Positions 1 to 7,427 of a DNA stretch of 19,101 nt are shown here, piece by piece (position 1 is the first letter of the stretch; each line of letters begins with the position of its first letter). The position numbers were made by a program, and so were the translations under genes. The stretch is from Candidatus Brocadia sp. (lineage in GTDB: Bacteria; Planctomycetota; Brocadiia; Brocadiales; Brocadiaceae), in assembly GCA_030837935.1 (NCBI GenBank), contig JAUQXU010000169.1:1-19101 (forward strand), in the 5' to 3' direction. The notes under the pieces are model-generated. The model saw only the letters and a program-made list of their open reading frames with translations. It ran no database searches and was not told where the DNA came from.

Positions 1-2
1 GT

Positions 3-2921
3 GTTTTGGCGAGGCAAGATGCCCTATTTGTTAGATCTCAACTCTGGAGTAGCTTGCATTATTTACGTGGTTCAGGGTTTCCTTCTTATAAGTCAGAATT
101 TGAGCGACTCTGGAAAGAAAATTCTTTACGCTTGCATATTCGAATTCTTTTAATGGAATTTCTAAGTCAATTATCAAACCCTGAAGACTATGAAGCAGCG
201 TGGTTATTGCCTTATTTAGAACGGAGAGAATTCCGTCAACGTATATTGTCATTCATGGCAGGAAGTCAGGGTTGGTTTGAACGTCTTGTTTGTACATATT
301 TACCTTTAGTTATGGTTGAAAAACCCGAACATGCATGGGAGTCGGTTATTATCCTTCAACGTGCTTGGTCATTTGCTAAAGATTCTGTTATAAAATTGCT
401 TCAACAATATTGGTTGACAGATAATACAAAAGATTTTTTAACCTATCAAACCTTGAGAGAATTAGCAGAATGGAATAATGATACAGTAGATATCGCATGT
501 ACTATTTTAAAAAGAACGGGATTTGATTTATCATCTGTAGGGCATATAGCAAGTATTATTTCAATATCTGCTCCCCATTTGGCTCCACGCATTATACGTG
601 CAGAATTAGACCGACGTTTGGCAGCACTTCAAAATCCTTCTTATAAGGAATACGAACAACTTTTGAAATCTTTAGCTCAGTGGTATGACCTTCCTGCTGT
701 TGCAGAGGCATCTCCTGAAGCATACTTGGAAGATTTATGGCCTTGGTTTTTTGATATACTGGCTCATGTTGCCAATGAACCTAATCAAGCGGTCAATAGG
801 TATAGATCAGACTACATCTTTATGACAAAATTAAAAAAAGATGATGAAGATGATAGTTATCCGTTTATTTCTTCATTTGAGGATGCAGTAGTTTCAATTG
901 CTTTAAAAGATAGTAATACATTTTTATCTTTTCTTAAGAAATGGGAAGAATCTGATCTGTTAATAGTTCAACGTCTTCTAGCCAGAGGATTACAGAAATT
1001 GGTTGTAAGCCATACTAAGATTGTTTTGGACTTCCTTTTAAAAGATGCAAGAAGACTAACATTGGGTACTATTTACGATGAACATCTTGATACAAAACAT
1101 TTAATTTCTGATCTAGTTCCTTACCTTTCACCAAAAGAAGTCCAAAATCTAGAAAATGTGATTAAGCATTGGAATTATTTCATAAATCAACCTAACGATG
1201 ATACAAGAACAAAATTCGATAGGATAAAATATAATCGAAAGCATCGCCTTCTATTACTACGTACGATACCGCGTGAATTTATGAATGCAGATATGAGGCG
1301 TTTTTTTGATGAAGAAGAACGGGCCTTTCCCTTAATGCCTGATAAACAAATGCATTTTACGGGTTTCCAAGAAATTACCAGCCCTATGTCAGCCGAACAA
1401 ATGTCTAAAGCTAAAGACGAAGATATATTGAAATTGTTCAATGTATTAGTTGATTATACAAAAGACACTCATCCAAAAGATTTTATGCGCGGTGGAAGTT
1501 TGCAGGCATCCAGGGCTTTCTCTGAATTTGCTCAATTACATCCTCAACGTGCCGTTTCACTAATTATCAATTTTAAACCAAGATTACAAGAAACGCCTGT
1601 AGGAATAGCATTGGAAGGTTTATCAAAGTCCAATTATCCAAAAAATGAACTTTTTGACTTGATTCTCCAATTGGATAGTAAAGGATTTCGAAGCCTTGAA
1701 TTTCGTACAGATGCAGCACGTGCTTTACATGCAAAAGTTGAAGAAGATGTAGGGTTACCTGATTTTATGTGTAATCTTTTGGAAAGTTGGTTAGACTCTT
1801 CTGTGGAAGAATCTGAAAAAGATAAGGAAGAATTTGAGTCAAGAGAAGATAAAGAAACTGTAAGGAGTATCTTGTGGGGTGATCGAGGAATTCATGTTAT
1901 TCCACAGGGAAGTTATACTATTTTGGAAGCACTTACTAAAGCTTTTTTATTAAAAAGACCAGTTGCAGTTGATCGATGGCTTACTGTATTAGAAACACAT
2001 CTTCGGCGTAATGACAAAGCAAATGTTTGGCATAAAATGTTGCATTATTTTAGATATTTATCAAATTGTGATTGTTCACGTGCAACTAAATTTTTATCTG
2101 ATCTGTTTAACAAATATCCCGAAATACGTGATTCTAGAGAAGCAGCTATTCTTATTGCGAATGTTCAATCATGGATTCCGCATCATTATTTTTATAGTTG
2201 GATAACATCTTTAAAGGACAGTAAATGGAAGTATGGTCAGCAAGCTTATGCAGAAATTTTATTATTGCATCATGCGTTGTATCCTGATAAAGAGTGGGCT
2301 TCAAACGAGGTAGATAAAATATTATTAAATAATCAGGTATATAAAGATGTGATTGCAATGCGTTTGGGTTTTGCCTATTGTGCATCCCATTTATGGTCAG
2401 AATCCAAATATAGGAAAATGTCTACTAGCGTCATTTCTAAACTCATTAACGAAGAACATGACGAGATACAAAAAGCCATCGCTGATATATTTCGTATTGT
2501 CGATACTTTATTACCAGATGATTATACAAGAAAATTATTAGATTTATTGTGTGAGCATCCGAATGTGCTTCAAAAAGCTTGTGATATTTTCATTGTAGAA
2601 CGTTTACAAGATTTATTGCCATTAGAACCTGATCGGGTTTATAACATCTGTAAAACTATGCTTCAACATAATGGTTCTGAGCTATCAAATATCAGCACAT
2701 CCTTTTCAGCTGCCGCCCCAGAAATGATTAATATTGCCTTGACCCTCCAAAGATTAGGAGGAGATTATCGGAAATATGGCGGAGAGATGTTTGAGAAGTT
2801 GCTGGAGTTAAATGCTTATGGATCAAAAGATACACTGATGGAGTTAGATCATCGTCCAGGGCTTATAACCCGCCACCCCATAAGACGAAAACGTAAGCCA
2901 AGAAAAGAAAAATCTAAATAG
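3..2921 (+). CDS. Large all-helical protein, C-terminal part (5' end outside window)
   Basis: The frame is open to the left edge, so the TTG at position 6 is probably internal and the gene starts upstream. About 972 residues are visible. They are almost entirely predicted alpha-helix, with many Leu/Trp/Phe-rich amphipathic helices in the style of HEAT/TPR-like solenoids, no membrane segment, and a basic tail (final 16 residues rich in Arg and Lys). I see no Walker A, nuclease or protease motif in this part. The shape resembles the C-terminal sensor or scaffold half of large P-loop NTPases (AAA or STAND/NACHT type), some of which act in phage defence; this is inference, as the effector and NTPase domains would lie upstream. 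Codon use is strongly AT-biased compared with hemB downstream, suggesting acquisition by transfer. A toxin-antitoxin pair follows about 135 bp downstream on the same strand. A structural scaffold protein of unrelated function cannot be excluded. Confidence 0.75.
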   Translation, partial: VLARQDALFVRSQLWSSLHYLRGSGFPSYKSEFERLWKENSLRLHIRILLMEFLSQLSNPEDYEAAWLLPYLERREFRQRILSFMAGSQGWFERLVCTYLPLVMVEKPEHAWESVIILQRAWSFAKDSVIKLLQQYWLTDNTKDFLTYQTLRELAEWNNDTVDIACTILKRTGFDLSSVGHIASIISISAPHLAPRIIRAELDRRLAALQNPSYKEYEQLLKSLAQWYDLPAVAEASPEAYLEDLWPWFFDILAHVANEPNQAVNRYRSDYIFMTKLKKDDEDDSYPFISSFEDAVVSIALKDSNTFLSFLKKWEESDLLIVQRLLARGLQKLVVSHTKIVLDFLLKDARRLTLGTIYDEHLDTKHLISDLVPYLSPKEVQNLENVIKHWNYFINQPNDDTRTKFDRIKYNRKHRLLLLRTIPREFMNADMRRFFDEEERAFPLMPDKQMHFTGFQEITSPMSAEQMSKAKDEDILKLFNVLVDYTKDTHPKDFMRGGSLQASRAFSEFAQLHPQRAVSLIINFKPRLQETPVGIALEGLSKSNYPKNELFDLILQLDSKGFRSLEFRTDAARALHAKVEEDVGLPDFMCNLLESWLDSSVEESEKDKEEFESREDKETVRSILWGDRGIHVIPQGSYTILEALTKAFLLKRPVAVDRWLTVLETHLRRNDKANVWHKMLHYFRYLSNCDCSRATKFLSDLFNKYPEIRDSREAAILIANVQSWIPHHYFYSWITSLKDSKWKYGQQAYAEILLLHHALYPDKEWASNEVDKILLNNQVYKDVIAMRLGFAYCASHLWSESKYRKMSTSVISKLINEEHDEIQKAIADIFRIVDTLLPDDYTRKLLDLLCEHPNVLQKACDIFIVERLQDLLPLEPDRVYNICKTMLQHNGSELSNISTSFSAAAPEMINIALTLQRLGGDYRKYGGEMFEKLLELNAYGSKDTLMELDHRPGLITRHPIRRKRKPRKEKSK

Positions 2922-3057
2922 TAATCTTTACTGAAAAGTAGGAAAATGGCATAATTATAGATTAGCAGTTCAAGATATTTATTCTTTAAAATGGAAGTAA
3001 ATAATAACCGAAAGTGATTACAGAAAGTCTTTTAGATTGTGTCAACAGGAGAAAGTT

Positions 3058-3264
3058 ATGAGCCAAAAATATAATATTTTAGTAGAAGAAGTTAAAAAAC
3101 TATCAGTTGAGGAAAAGGAAGAATTGAAATTTTTAATTGAAAAATATCTGATTGAAGAACGAAGAGAAGAAATCTTTAAAAATTACCAGGAAAGTAAAAA
3201 GGAAATTAAAGAAGAACAGTTAGAATTTTCAAGTGATATTAAAAGATTAAAGGAGATGCTTTAG
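3058..3264 (+). CDS. Small antitoxin-like protein of a type II toxin-antitoxin pair
   Basis: A 68-residue, highly charged, helical protein (Glu and Lys make up a large share) lying directly upstream of a RelE/YafQ-like toxin. I chose the ATG at 3058 over the in-frame TTG at 3037 because AGGAGA at 3047-3052 sits at ideal spacing before it. The N-terminal ~30 residues (KLSVEEKEEL style) resemble the short addiction-module components that pair with RelE/ParE toxins. The C-terminal half is probably the flexible segment that wraps the toxin. No ribbon-helix-helix or AbrB motif is clear, so the DNA-binding fold is uncertain. The stop codon abuts the toxin start without a gap, so translation is likely coupled. 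It probably neutralises the downstream toxin and may repress the operon; this is inferred from position and size. Confidence 0.75.
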   Translation: MSQKYNILVEEVKKLSVEEKEELKFLIEKYLIEERREEIFKNYQESKKEIKEEQLEFSSDIKRLKEML

Positions 3265-3534
3265 TTGATAAAAATAACTTTTAGTTCTTCCTTTAAAAGG
3301 GCTTTTAAGAAAAAGATCAAAGGAAAACAAAATATTGAAAACAAATTTTGGGAAAAGGTTGATATTTTTCTTAAAAATCCGTTTGATGCTCAATTGAGAA
3401 CGCACAAGCTTTCTGGGAAATTGGAAGAATTGTGGAGTTTTTCTATAGATTATGATGTAAGAGTAATATTTTATTTTTTAGAAAAAGACAAAGCAGTTTT
3501 TGTAGATACAGGAAAACACGATGAAGTTTATTAA
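3265..3534 (+). CDS. RelE/YafQ-family mRNA-interferase toxin
   Basis: An 89-residue basic protein beginning at TTG immediately after the antitoxin stop. AAAGGAGA at 3249-3256, inside the antitoxin gene, gives a strong ribosome site for this start. The RelE/ParE fold signature is clear: an N-terminal strand followed by a basic helix (SSFKRAFKKKIKGK), a middle RTHKLSGKLEELWSFSIDYD block, a V-R-V-I-F strand, and the terminal T-G-K-H-D-E-V-Y segment typical of YafQ-like members, with His and Tyr at the expected catalytic end. Family members cleave mRNA on the ribosome and are held inactive by the cognate antitoxin. Length is normal and no residue looks lost, so the module appears intact. It shares the AT-rich composition of the large gene upstream. 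Confidence 0.88.
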   Translation: MIKITFSSSFKRAFKKKIKGKQNIENKFWEKVDIFLKNPFDAQLRTHKLSGKLEELWSFSIDYDVRVIFYFLEKDKAVFVDTGKHDEVY

Positions 3535-3550
3535 TTTTTCGTGATAGTTT

Positions 3551-3592
3551 AGCATCCCTCCCCCCTTGATTGGGAGGCTATGAGTGGGGATG
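3551..3592. repeat. G/C-rich palindromic repeat, copy A
   Basis: CCTCCC and GGGAGG arms enclose a short spacer, followed by GAGTGGGGATG. It resembles the repeat copies at 4671-4801, 8701-8746, 9024-9062, 9502-9588 and 15826-15870. It lies between the toxin gene and hemB and partly overlaps the upstream extension of the hemB reading frame, which argues against a hemB start at 3580. Confidence 0.5.
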
Positions 3593-3633
3593 AACTATTA
3601 CAATTCTTTAAACATTTTATAAGGAAAAATAGT

Positions 3634-4626
3634 ATGGGCTTTCCAAAACAGCGACTCCGTCGGTTACGCCAGAATGAAAATATCAGGAGATTGGTGCGAG
3701 AAACGCATCTTTCCCTTGATGACCTGATTATGCCCCTCTTTGTTCGACCCGGGAAAGGCATTAAACAACTGATACCTTCCATGCCGGGAAATTACCAGAT
3801 GTCTGTTGACAAGATTACTGAAGAGGCAAGGGAATTAGAAGGACTGGGAATCCCGGGGATTATCCTTTTTGGGATCCCTGAGAATAAGGATGAGATGGGT
3901 TCCGGCGCCTATGCAGATGAAGGTATCATTCAACAGGCCATTATCGCCATTAAAAAAGCAGTAAAAAATATCCTTGTGATCACGGACGTTTGTATGTGTG
4001 AGTATACCGACCATGGACACTGTGGATTTGTGAGAAGAGATGACAAGACAGGTCATTTCGACGTGGATAATGACATGACCTTAGAGCTCCTGGCAAAAGA
4101 GGCGGTTTCTCATGTAAAGGCAGGCGCAGACATTGTAGCACCCAGTGATATGATGGATGGCCGCGTAGGGGTGATTCGGGATGCGCTTGATGAAGAAGGA
4201 TTCAATCATATCCCCATCATGGCATATTCCGCCAAATATGCTTCTGGATTCTATGGGCCATTCCGGGAAGCCGCCGAATCTACACCGGGATTTGGCGATA
4301 GGTCCTCTTACCAAATGGATTCTCACAATGCCACAGAAGCATTGCGGGAGGTATCGCTGGATATTGAAGAAGGCGCCGATATTGTGATGGTAAAACCGGC
4401 GTTGGCTTATCTCGATATCATCCGCATAATAAAGGATTCATTCGATTATCCTGTTGCAGCCTATAATGTAAGCGGTGAATTTTCTATCGTGAAGGCAGCT
4501 GCTGAAAAGGGCTGGATTGATGAAAAGCGTGTTGCCCTGGAAATTTTGACAGGGATAAAACGTGCCGGTGCCGATATGATCCTGACCTATTGGGCAAAAG
4601 ATGCCGCACAGTGGTTGAAAAAATAA
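3634..4626 (+). CDS. hemB: Porphobilinogen synthase (delta-aminolevulinic acid dehydratase)
   Basis: HemB condenses two 5-aminolevulinate molecules to porphobilinogen, the first common step toward haem and other tetrapyrroles, in the cytoplasm as a TIM-barrel homo-oligomer. The 330-residue product has the full family signature. Three zinc-ligand cysteines are at 120, 122 and 130 in D-V-C-M-C-E-Y-T-D-H-G-H-C-G. The two Schiff-base lysines are Lys201 in M-A-Y-S-A-K-Y-A-S and Lys254 in I-V-M-V-K-P. A-P-S-D-M-M-D-G-R lies between. The cysteine triad marks the zinc-dependent class rather than the Asp-rich magnesium class. I use the ATG at 3634, preceded by AAGGA at 3621-3625, because the upstream in-frame extension from 3580 falls partly in a repeat and is not conserved family sequence. 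It stands alone here; no other haem genes are adjacent. A high haem demand would fit an anammox organism. Confidence 0.97.
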   Translation: MGFPKQRLRRLRQNENIRRLVRETHLSLDDLIMPLFVRPGKGIKQLIPSMPGNYQMSVDKITEEARELEGLGIPGIILFGIPENKDEMGSGAYADEGIIQQAIIAIKKAVKNILVITDVCMCEYTDHGHCGFVRRDDKTGHFDVDNDMTLELLAKEAVSHVKAGADIVAPSDMMDGRVGVIRDALDEEGFNHIPIMAYSAKYASGFYGPFREAAESTPGFGDRSSYQMDSHNATEALREVSLDIEEGADIVMVKPALAYLDIIRIIKDSFDYPVAAYNVSGEFSIVKAAAEKGWIDEKRVALEILTGIKRAGADMILTYWAKDAAQWLKK

Positions 4627-4670
4627 GTTTAACGTACAGGAATTTCAATCTTTTTTAATGAAGAAATGAA

Positions 4671-4801
4671 CCAACACACCCCTTGCCCCCTATCGAGAAG
4701 AGATTTTGGGAAGTCCCCTCCTGGGAGGGGATTGAGAGGTGGGGAAAAAAACCTTTAACACACTCCCGGCCCTTCTTACCAAAGGGGAACTTATAAGTCC
4801 C
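4671..4801. repeat. Composite G/C-rich palindromic repeat, copy B
   Basis: This fills most of the hemB-transporter gap. It contains CCCCTCCTGGGAGGGG, a spacer with GAGGTGGGG, then TTAACACACTCCC and a second pair of arms around ACCAAAGGGGAACTT. A further partial half (ACACACCCCTTGCCCCC) precedes it. The order hairpin, GTG/CAC-rich spacer, hairpin matches copy E at 9502-9588, so the unit is two inverted half-copies. It may act as a transcript end for hemB, but there is no clean T-tract. Confidence 0.6.
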
Positions 4802-4830
4802 AACCAAAGGCAGCTTAATTTAAGCCACGA

Positions 4831-6252
4831 ATGAACATGGAAAATGTACTGAAGTTTACGAATACACTGAACGCATATCTATGGGGAGCCCCAATGATTA
4901 TCGCTATCATCGGGGTGGGAGTGTTCCTGGCAGTACGGAGCCGCTTTATCCAGATGAGAAGATTTATACGGATGTGGCGCGAGACGTTTGTGAGGACATT
5001 TCGCGGTGAGGGTGCTGGGGAAGGGGATATCAGCCCGTTTCAGGCAGTAAACGTTGCGATTGGCGGGACTATTGGGGTTGGAAATATTGCGGGTGTGGCG
5101 ACTGCTATTGCGGCGGGAGGTCCCGGTGCTATCTTCTGGATGTGGATCTCGGGAGTTCTCGGTATGAGCACTAAATTCTTTGAGGTAGTCCTTGGTATTC
5201 ACTACAGGACGAGGGAACCGGGTGGACCAATGGTCGGTGGTCCTATGATGTACATCAGCCGCGGTATGGGTTCTGCCTGGAGATGGCTTGCATTCTTATT
5301 TGCGATATTCGGCGCATTGACGGCATTCGTGATCGGAAACATGGTCCAATCGAATTCCGTTGCCGAGGGACTTTGCTATTTCCATATTCCGCCCTGGATG
5401 ACCGGCATAGGACTTTTGGTTTTTGTCGGACTGGCAACGATAGGAGGAATAAAGAGGATCGCCCATGTGGCTATATTCTGCGTCCCGTTTATGTGCATAC
5501 TTTACATGATGGGCGCCCTTGCAATCATCTCATGGAAAATCGCCTACGTGCCATCTGCACTGATGATGATCATACGGGATGCATTCCGGCCAACAGCGGC
5601 AATTGGCGGATTTGCCGGTGCTGCGCTCATGCAGGCGATCCGTTACGGGATCGCCAGGGGCGTTTTCAGTAATGAGGCAGGGCTGGGGAGCGCCCCCATC
5701 GCCCATGCAACTGCCAGAACAGACCATCCCGTGCGTCAGGCATTCTGGGGTATGATGGAGGTGTTTGTCGATACGATCATCATGTGCACGGCAACGGCGC
5801 TGGTAATCATTCTTACCGGTGCGTGGAAATCCGGCGAAACCGGGGCATCTCTCACAATTCAGGGTTTCTCATCATTGCTGGGCATAAAGGCTGGTTCTGC
5901 AGTCGTTGCCGTCTGCATGGTACTGACCGCTTATGACACGAACATTGCCTGGTGTTTTTATGGGGAAACGTGCGCTGCGTATCTCATGGGTCATGGACGT
6001 ATTGTCAGATATACCTACCGGTTCATGTGGCTTCCCCTTGTGTTGGTCGGAGCTGTGGTTAAATTAGATATGGTTTGGAGTATTGCAGATATCATGAATG
6101 GTCTGATGACAATACCCAACCTCATCGCACTGGTAGTACTCGCCCCGGTTGTGGTGCGTTTGATCCATGATTTTGAAGGAAAATTCTCCCGTTCTCAAAA
6201 TGCCGTGGAGCCGCACAAAATCCCCGTTCGTGGCGATACTATTCCTAAATAG
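4831..6252 (+). CDS. AGCS-family sodium:alanine/glycine symporter
   Basis: A 473-residue polytopic inner-membrane protein with about 11 hydrophobic segments. The AGCS family (TC 2.A.25) couples sodium or proton entry to uptake of alanine or glycine. Diagnostic blocks are present: G-G-T-I-G-V-G-N-I-A-G-V at about residues 78-89, the G-P-G-A-I-F-W-M-W helix after it, and F-S-N-E-A-G-L-G-S-A-P-I-A-H near residues 279-292, both part of the conserved core. N-terminal and C-terminal tails are normal in length. No good Shine-Dalgarno precedes ATG 4831; ATG 4837 is an alternative start. The gene stands alone between a repeat and a restriction-gene stub, so its substrate cannot be refined from neighbours. 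Confidence 0.95.
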   Translation: MNMENVLKFTNTLNAYLWGAPMIIAIIGVGVFLAVRSRFIQMRRFIRMWRETFVRTFRGEGAGEGDISPFQAVNVAIGGTIGVGNIAGVATAIAAGGPGAIFWMWISGVLGMSTKFFEVVLGIHYRTREPGGPMVGGPMMYISRGMGSAWRWLAFLFAIFGALTAFVIGNMVQSNSVAEGLCYFHIPPWMTGIGLLVFVGLATIGGIKRIAHVAIFCVPFMCILYMMGALAIISWKIAYVPSALMMIIRDAFRPTAAIGGFAGAALMQAIRYGIARGVFSNEAGLGSAPIAHATARTDHPVRQAFWGMMEVFVDTIIMCTATALVIILTGAWKSGETGASLTIQGFSSLLGIKAGSAVVAVCMVLTAYDTNIAWCFYGETCAAYLMGHGRIVRYTYRFMWLPLVLVGAVVKLDMVWSIADIMNGLMTIPNLIALVVLAPVVVRLIHDFEGKFSRSQNAVEPHKIPVRGDTIPK

Positions 6253-6372
6253 ATTAGATTAAGGGGAAAATTAGGATTCATGGTGCTAGTGAAATCAGGT
6301 TTGGTTTTATGTGGGAACTTCAGCCACCGATAATCTTTTAATTGTACCTGTTCCTTAATTACGACATAAAGA

Positions 6373-6528
6373 ATGACCGAAGAACTTGAGTGGAAGACAA
6401 GAAGAGAACGGATTAACAAGAGGCTTGTCGCCCTTAATCCTAAATGGACTATTATCAAATACAAGGAGACCTTGGACGCGTCTACTCTTGATCGTCATGC
6501 TGTTGAAGAATACCCGACAGCCATATGA
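6373..6528 (+). pseudogene. N-terminal stub of type I restriction endonuclease subunit R (HsdR)
   Basis: The 51 codons from ATG 6373 to TGA 6526-6528 read like the conserved opening of HsdR proteins: M-T-E-E-L-E-W-K-T-R-R-E-R-I-N-K-R-L, then L-N-P-K-W-T-I-I-K-Y, then S-T-L-D-R-H-A-V-E-E-Y-P-T-A. In full-length HsdR this is followed by a nuclease domain and a DEAD-type translocase, together about 800-1000 residues. Here the homology ends at the Y-P-T-A block and the downstream sequence is unrelated. The stub therefore cannot cleave or translocate DNA. No hsdM or hsdS is in the window. It is a relic of a lost restriction system, recognised from family memory rather than a search. Confidence 0.72.
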
Positions 6529-6628
6529 GGCTATAAAAATAAAATCCAATGTGCGGCTGAAGGGCATTTTATTAAAGGAAGGTGATCCTGTCGGAGTTGT
6601 AGACACAACAACAGGCGAGGAGATATAA
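6529..6628 (+). pseudogene. Unrecognised coding-like fragment after the HsdR stub
   Basis: In a different frame from the HsdR stub, the segment reads as about 33 plausible residues: Y-E-A-I-K-I-K-S-N-V-R-L-K-G-I-L-L-K-E-G, then D-P-V-G-V-V-D-T-T-T-G-E-E-I and a stop. The amino-acid mix is that of a genuine soluble protein, and a GTG at 6550 is a possible start without a ribosome site. I do not recognise a family. It may be the tail of a second deleted gene joined to the HsdR stub by the same deletion, or an independent very small gene. Confidence 0.3.
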
Positions 6629-6656
6629 TTGTGCGAGTTTTTTTTATTCCAAACAA

Positions 6657-6692
6657 AAAGCCCCAATATCCTTTTACCGATATTGGGGCTTT
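6657..6692 (-). terminator. Strong stem-loop terminator at the end of the csp unit (possibly bidirectional)
   Basis: A perfect 14-bp stem (AAAGCCCCAATATC against GATATTGGGGCTTT) with an 8-nt loop lies between the plus-strand gene remnants and the minus-strand csp gene. Read on the minus strand the stem runs into CTTTTTGTTT, a good U-tract; on the plus strand the tail is TTTC only. It sits about 110 bp past the csp stop and probably ends that transcript. Confidence 0.8.
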
Positions 6693-6800
6693 CATGTCGC
6701 AATTATAATTATAATTTAAGTGACTACTCCATATTTTTAAACACCTGACCCATTGCAATTGATTATACTTTAAAATATAAGAGAGTGCCTTTTCATAAAC

Positions 6801-7001
6801 TTATAATTTAACGACGTTTGTAGCTTTGTAGCCTTTCTGGTCCTTTATGACCTCGAACTCGACCTTATCCCCCTCTGCAAGGGTTCTAAACCCCTCAGTC
6901 TGGATTGAGGTCTGATGTACAAAAACATCCTGACCGTTATCCTGGGAGATAAAACCAAATCCCTTCTTGTCGTTGAACCACTTTACTGTTCCAGTTGCCA
7001 T
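6801..7001 (-). CDS. Cold-shock domain protein (CspA family)
   Basis: A 66-residue single OB-fold cold-shock protein that binds single-stranded RNA and DNA and melts RNA secondary structure. RNP1 is K-G-F-G-F-I (residues 13-18) and RNP2 is D-V-F-V-H (25-29); the opening M-A-T-G-T-V-K-W-F and the closing A-T-N-V-V-K-L are typical. I chose ATG 7001 over the upstream in-frame start at 7022 because family proteins begin M-x-x-G-x-V-K-W-F and because GAGGGGGTGAT lies just upstream. The gene has a leader of about 84 nt containing a terminator-like hairpin (7041-7077), suggesting attenuation that the protein itself could relieve. A DEAD-box helicase gene, another cold-response type, lies upstream on the same strand. 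csp genes are also often growth-regulated rather than cold-induced. Confidence 0.96.
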   Translation of the reverse strand: MATGTVKWFNDKKGFGFISQDNGQDVFVHQTSIQTEGFRTLAEGDKVEFEVIKDQKGYKATNVVKL

Positions 7002-7040
7002 TTTAAAATCACCCCCTCTCACATATAAAAATTTTTAAAA

Positions 7041-7077
7041 TAAAAAAAGGCTTCAAGGTTGTAAACCTTGCAGCCTT
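7041..7077 (-). promoter_or_regulatory. Terminator-like hairpin in the csp 5' leader (possible attenuator)
   Basis: On the minus strand AAGGCT-G-CAAGGTT, a 3-nt loop, AACCTTG-A-AGCCTT forms a 13-bp stem with one mismatch, followed directly by a run of T (TTTTTTT including the stem end). This is a classic intrinsic terminator. It begins only a few bases after the predicted transcription start and ends about 40 nt before the csp start codon. No minus-strand gene ends just upstream, so it is not an ordinary gene-end terminator. Known CspA/CspE proteins can antiterminate by melting such stems; a feedback role here is inference. Confidence 0.7.
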
Positions 7078-7090
7078 AATATAACACCCA

Positions 7091-7119
7091 TATATAATAT
7101 GACTTTACCATACAACCAA
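7091..7119 (-). promoter_or_regulatory. Candidate sigma70-type promoter of the csp gene
   Basis: Read on the minus strand, TTGGTT (7119-7114) and TATATA (7096-7091) are separated by 17 bp. The predicted start is near 7084, just upstream of the leader hairpin. The region is AT-rich, so chance matches are possible. Confidence 0.45.
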
Positions 7120-7150
7120 ACATTAAAACTAATGTTATCAAAGAATATAT

Positions 7151-7410
7151 ATGAATGCAAATAAAAAAATAAATTTATTGCATAAGAATTTGCACCTGAA
7201 AATGAAGCCGAAGGAGATATTTAAAGATGAGAAGTATACCTATCGGGAATTTGTTACAAACAAGACGGGAAAAGCCCATAAAGTGATAGAGGAGTATGAC
7301 AAGAGGGCGGACAGTGAGAATCTTATTGGAAAGGCCAAACGGGAAGGTTGGCAGCTATAGTATTAAACAAGTTTACGACCAGCTATGCGTATTTTCATAT
7401 TTTATTGTCC
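7151..7410 (+). pseudogene. IS1380-like transposase C-terminal remnant, frameshifted
   Basis: The reading frame 7151-7360 contains Y-T-Y-R-E-F-V-T-N-K-T-G-K-A-H-K-V-I-E-E-Y, then D-K-R-A-D-S-E-N-L-I-G-K-A-K-R-E-G. This matches the region of IS1380-family DDE transposases around the last catalytic acidic residue (A-D-x-E-N-L-I). The frame ends in W-Q-L-stop. Skipping to the next frame near 7349 continues the family pattern as L-A-A-I, then N-K-F-T-T-S-Y-A-Y-F-H-I to about 7407, resembling the usual A-I-P-S-x-x-F-x-x-N-Y-A-Y-F. One base appears to be lost. The N-terminal ~300 residues and any terminal inverted repeats are missing, so it is a dead fragment lying between csp and the helicase. Family assignment is from memory of the motif. 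Confidence 0.62.
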
Positions 7411-7427
7411 CCCCATATGATTTCCCT

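Noticed and set aside
5283..5672. 129-codon plus-strand frame inside the transporter gene
   Set aside because: Out-of-frame shadow of a clear AGCS transporter; Cys/Arg-rich translation of no recognisable type.
6373..6528. Active type I restriction-modification system
   Set aside because: Only about 51 codons of HsdR remain, and no HsdM or HsdS is present.
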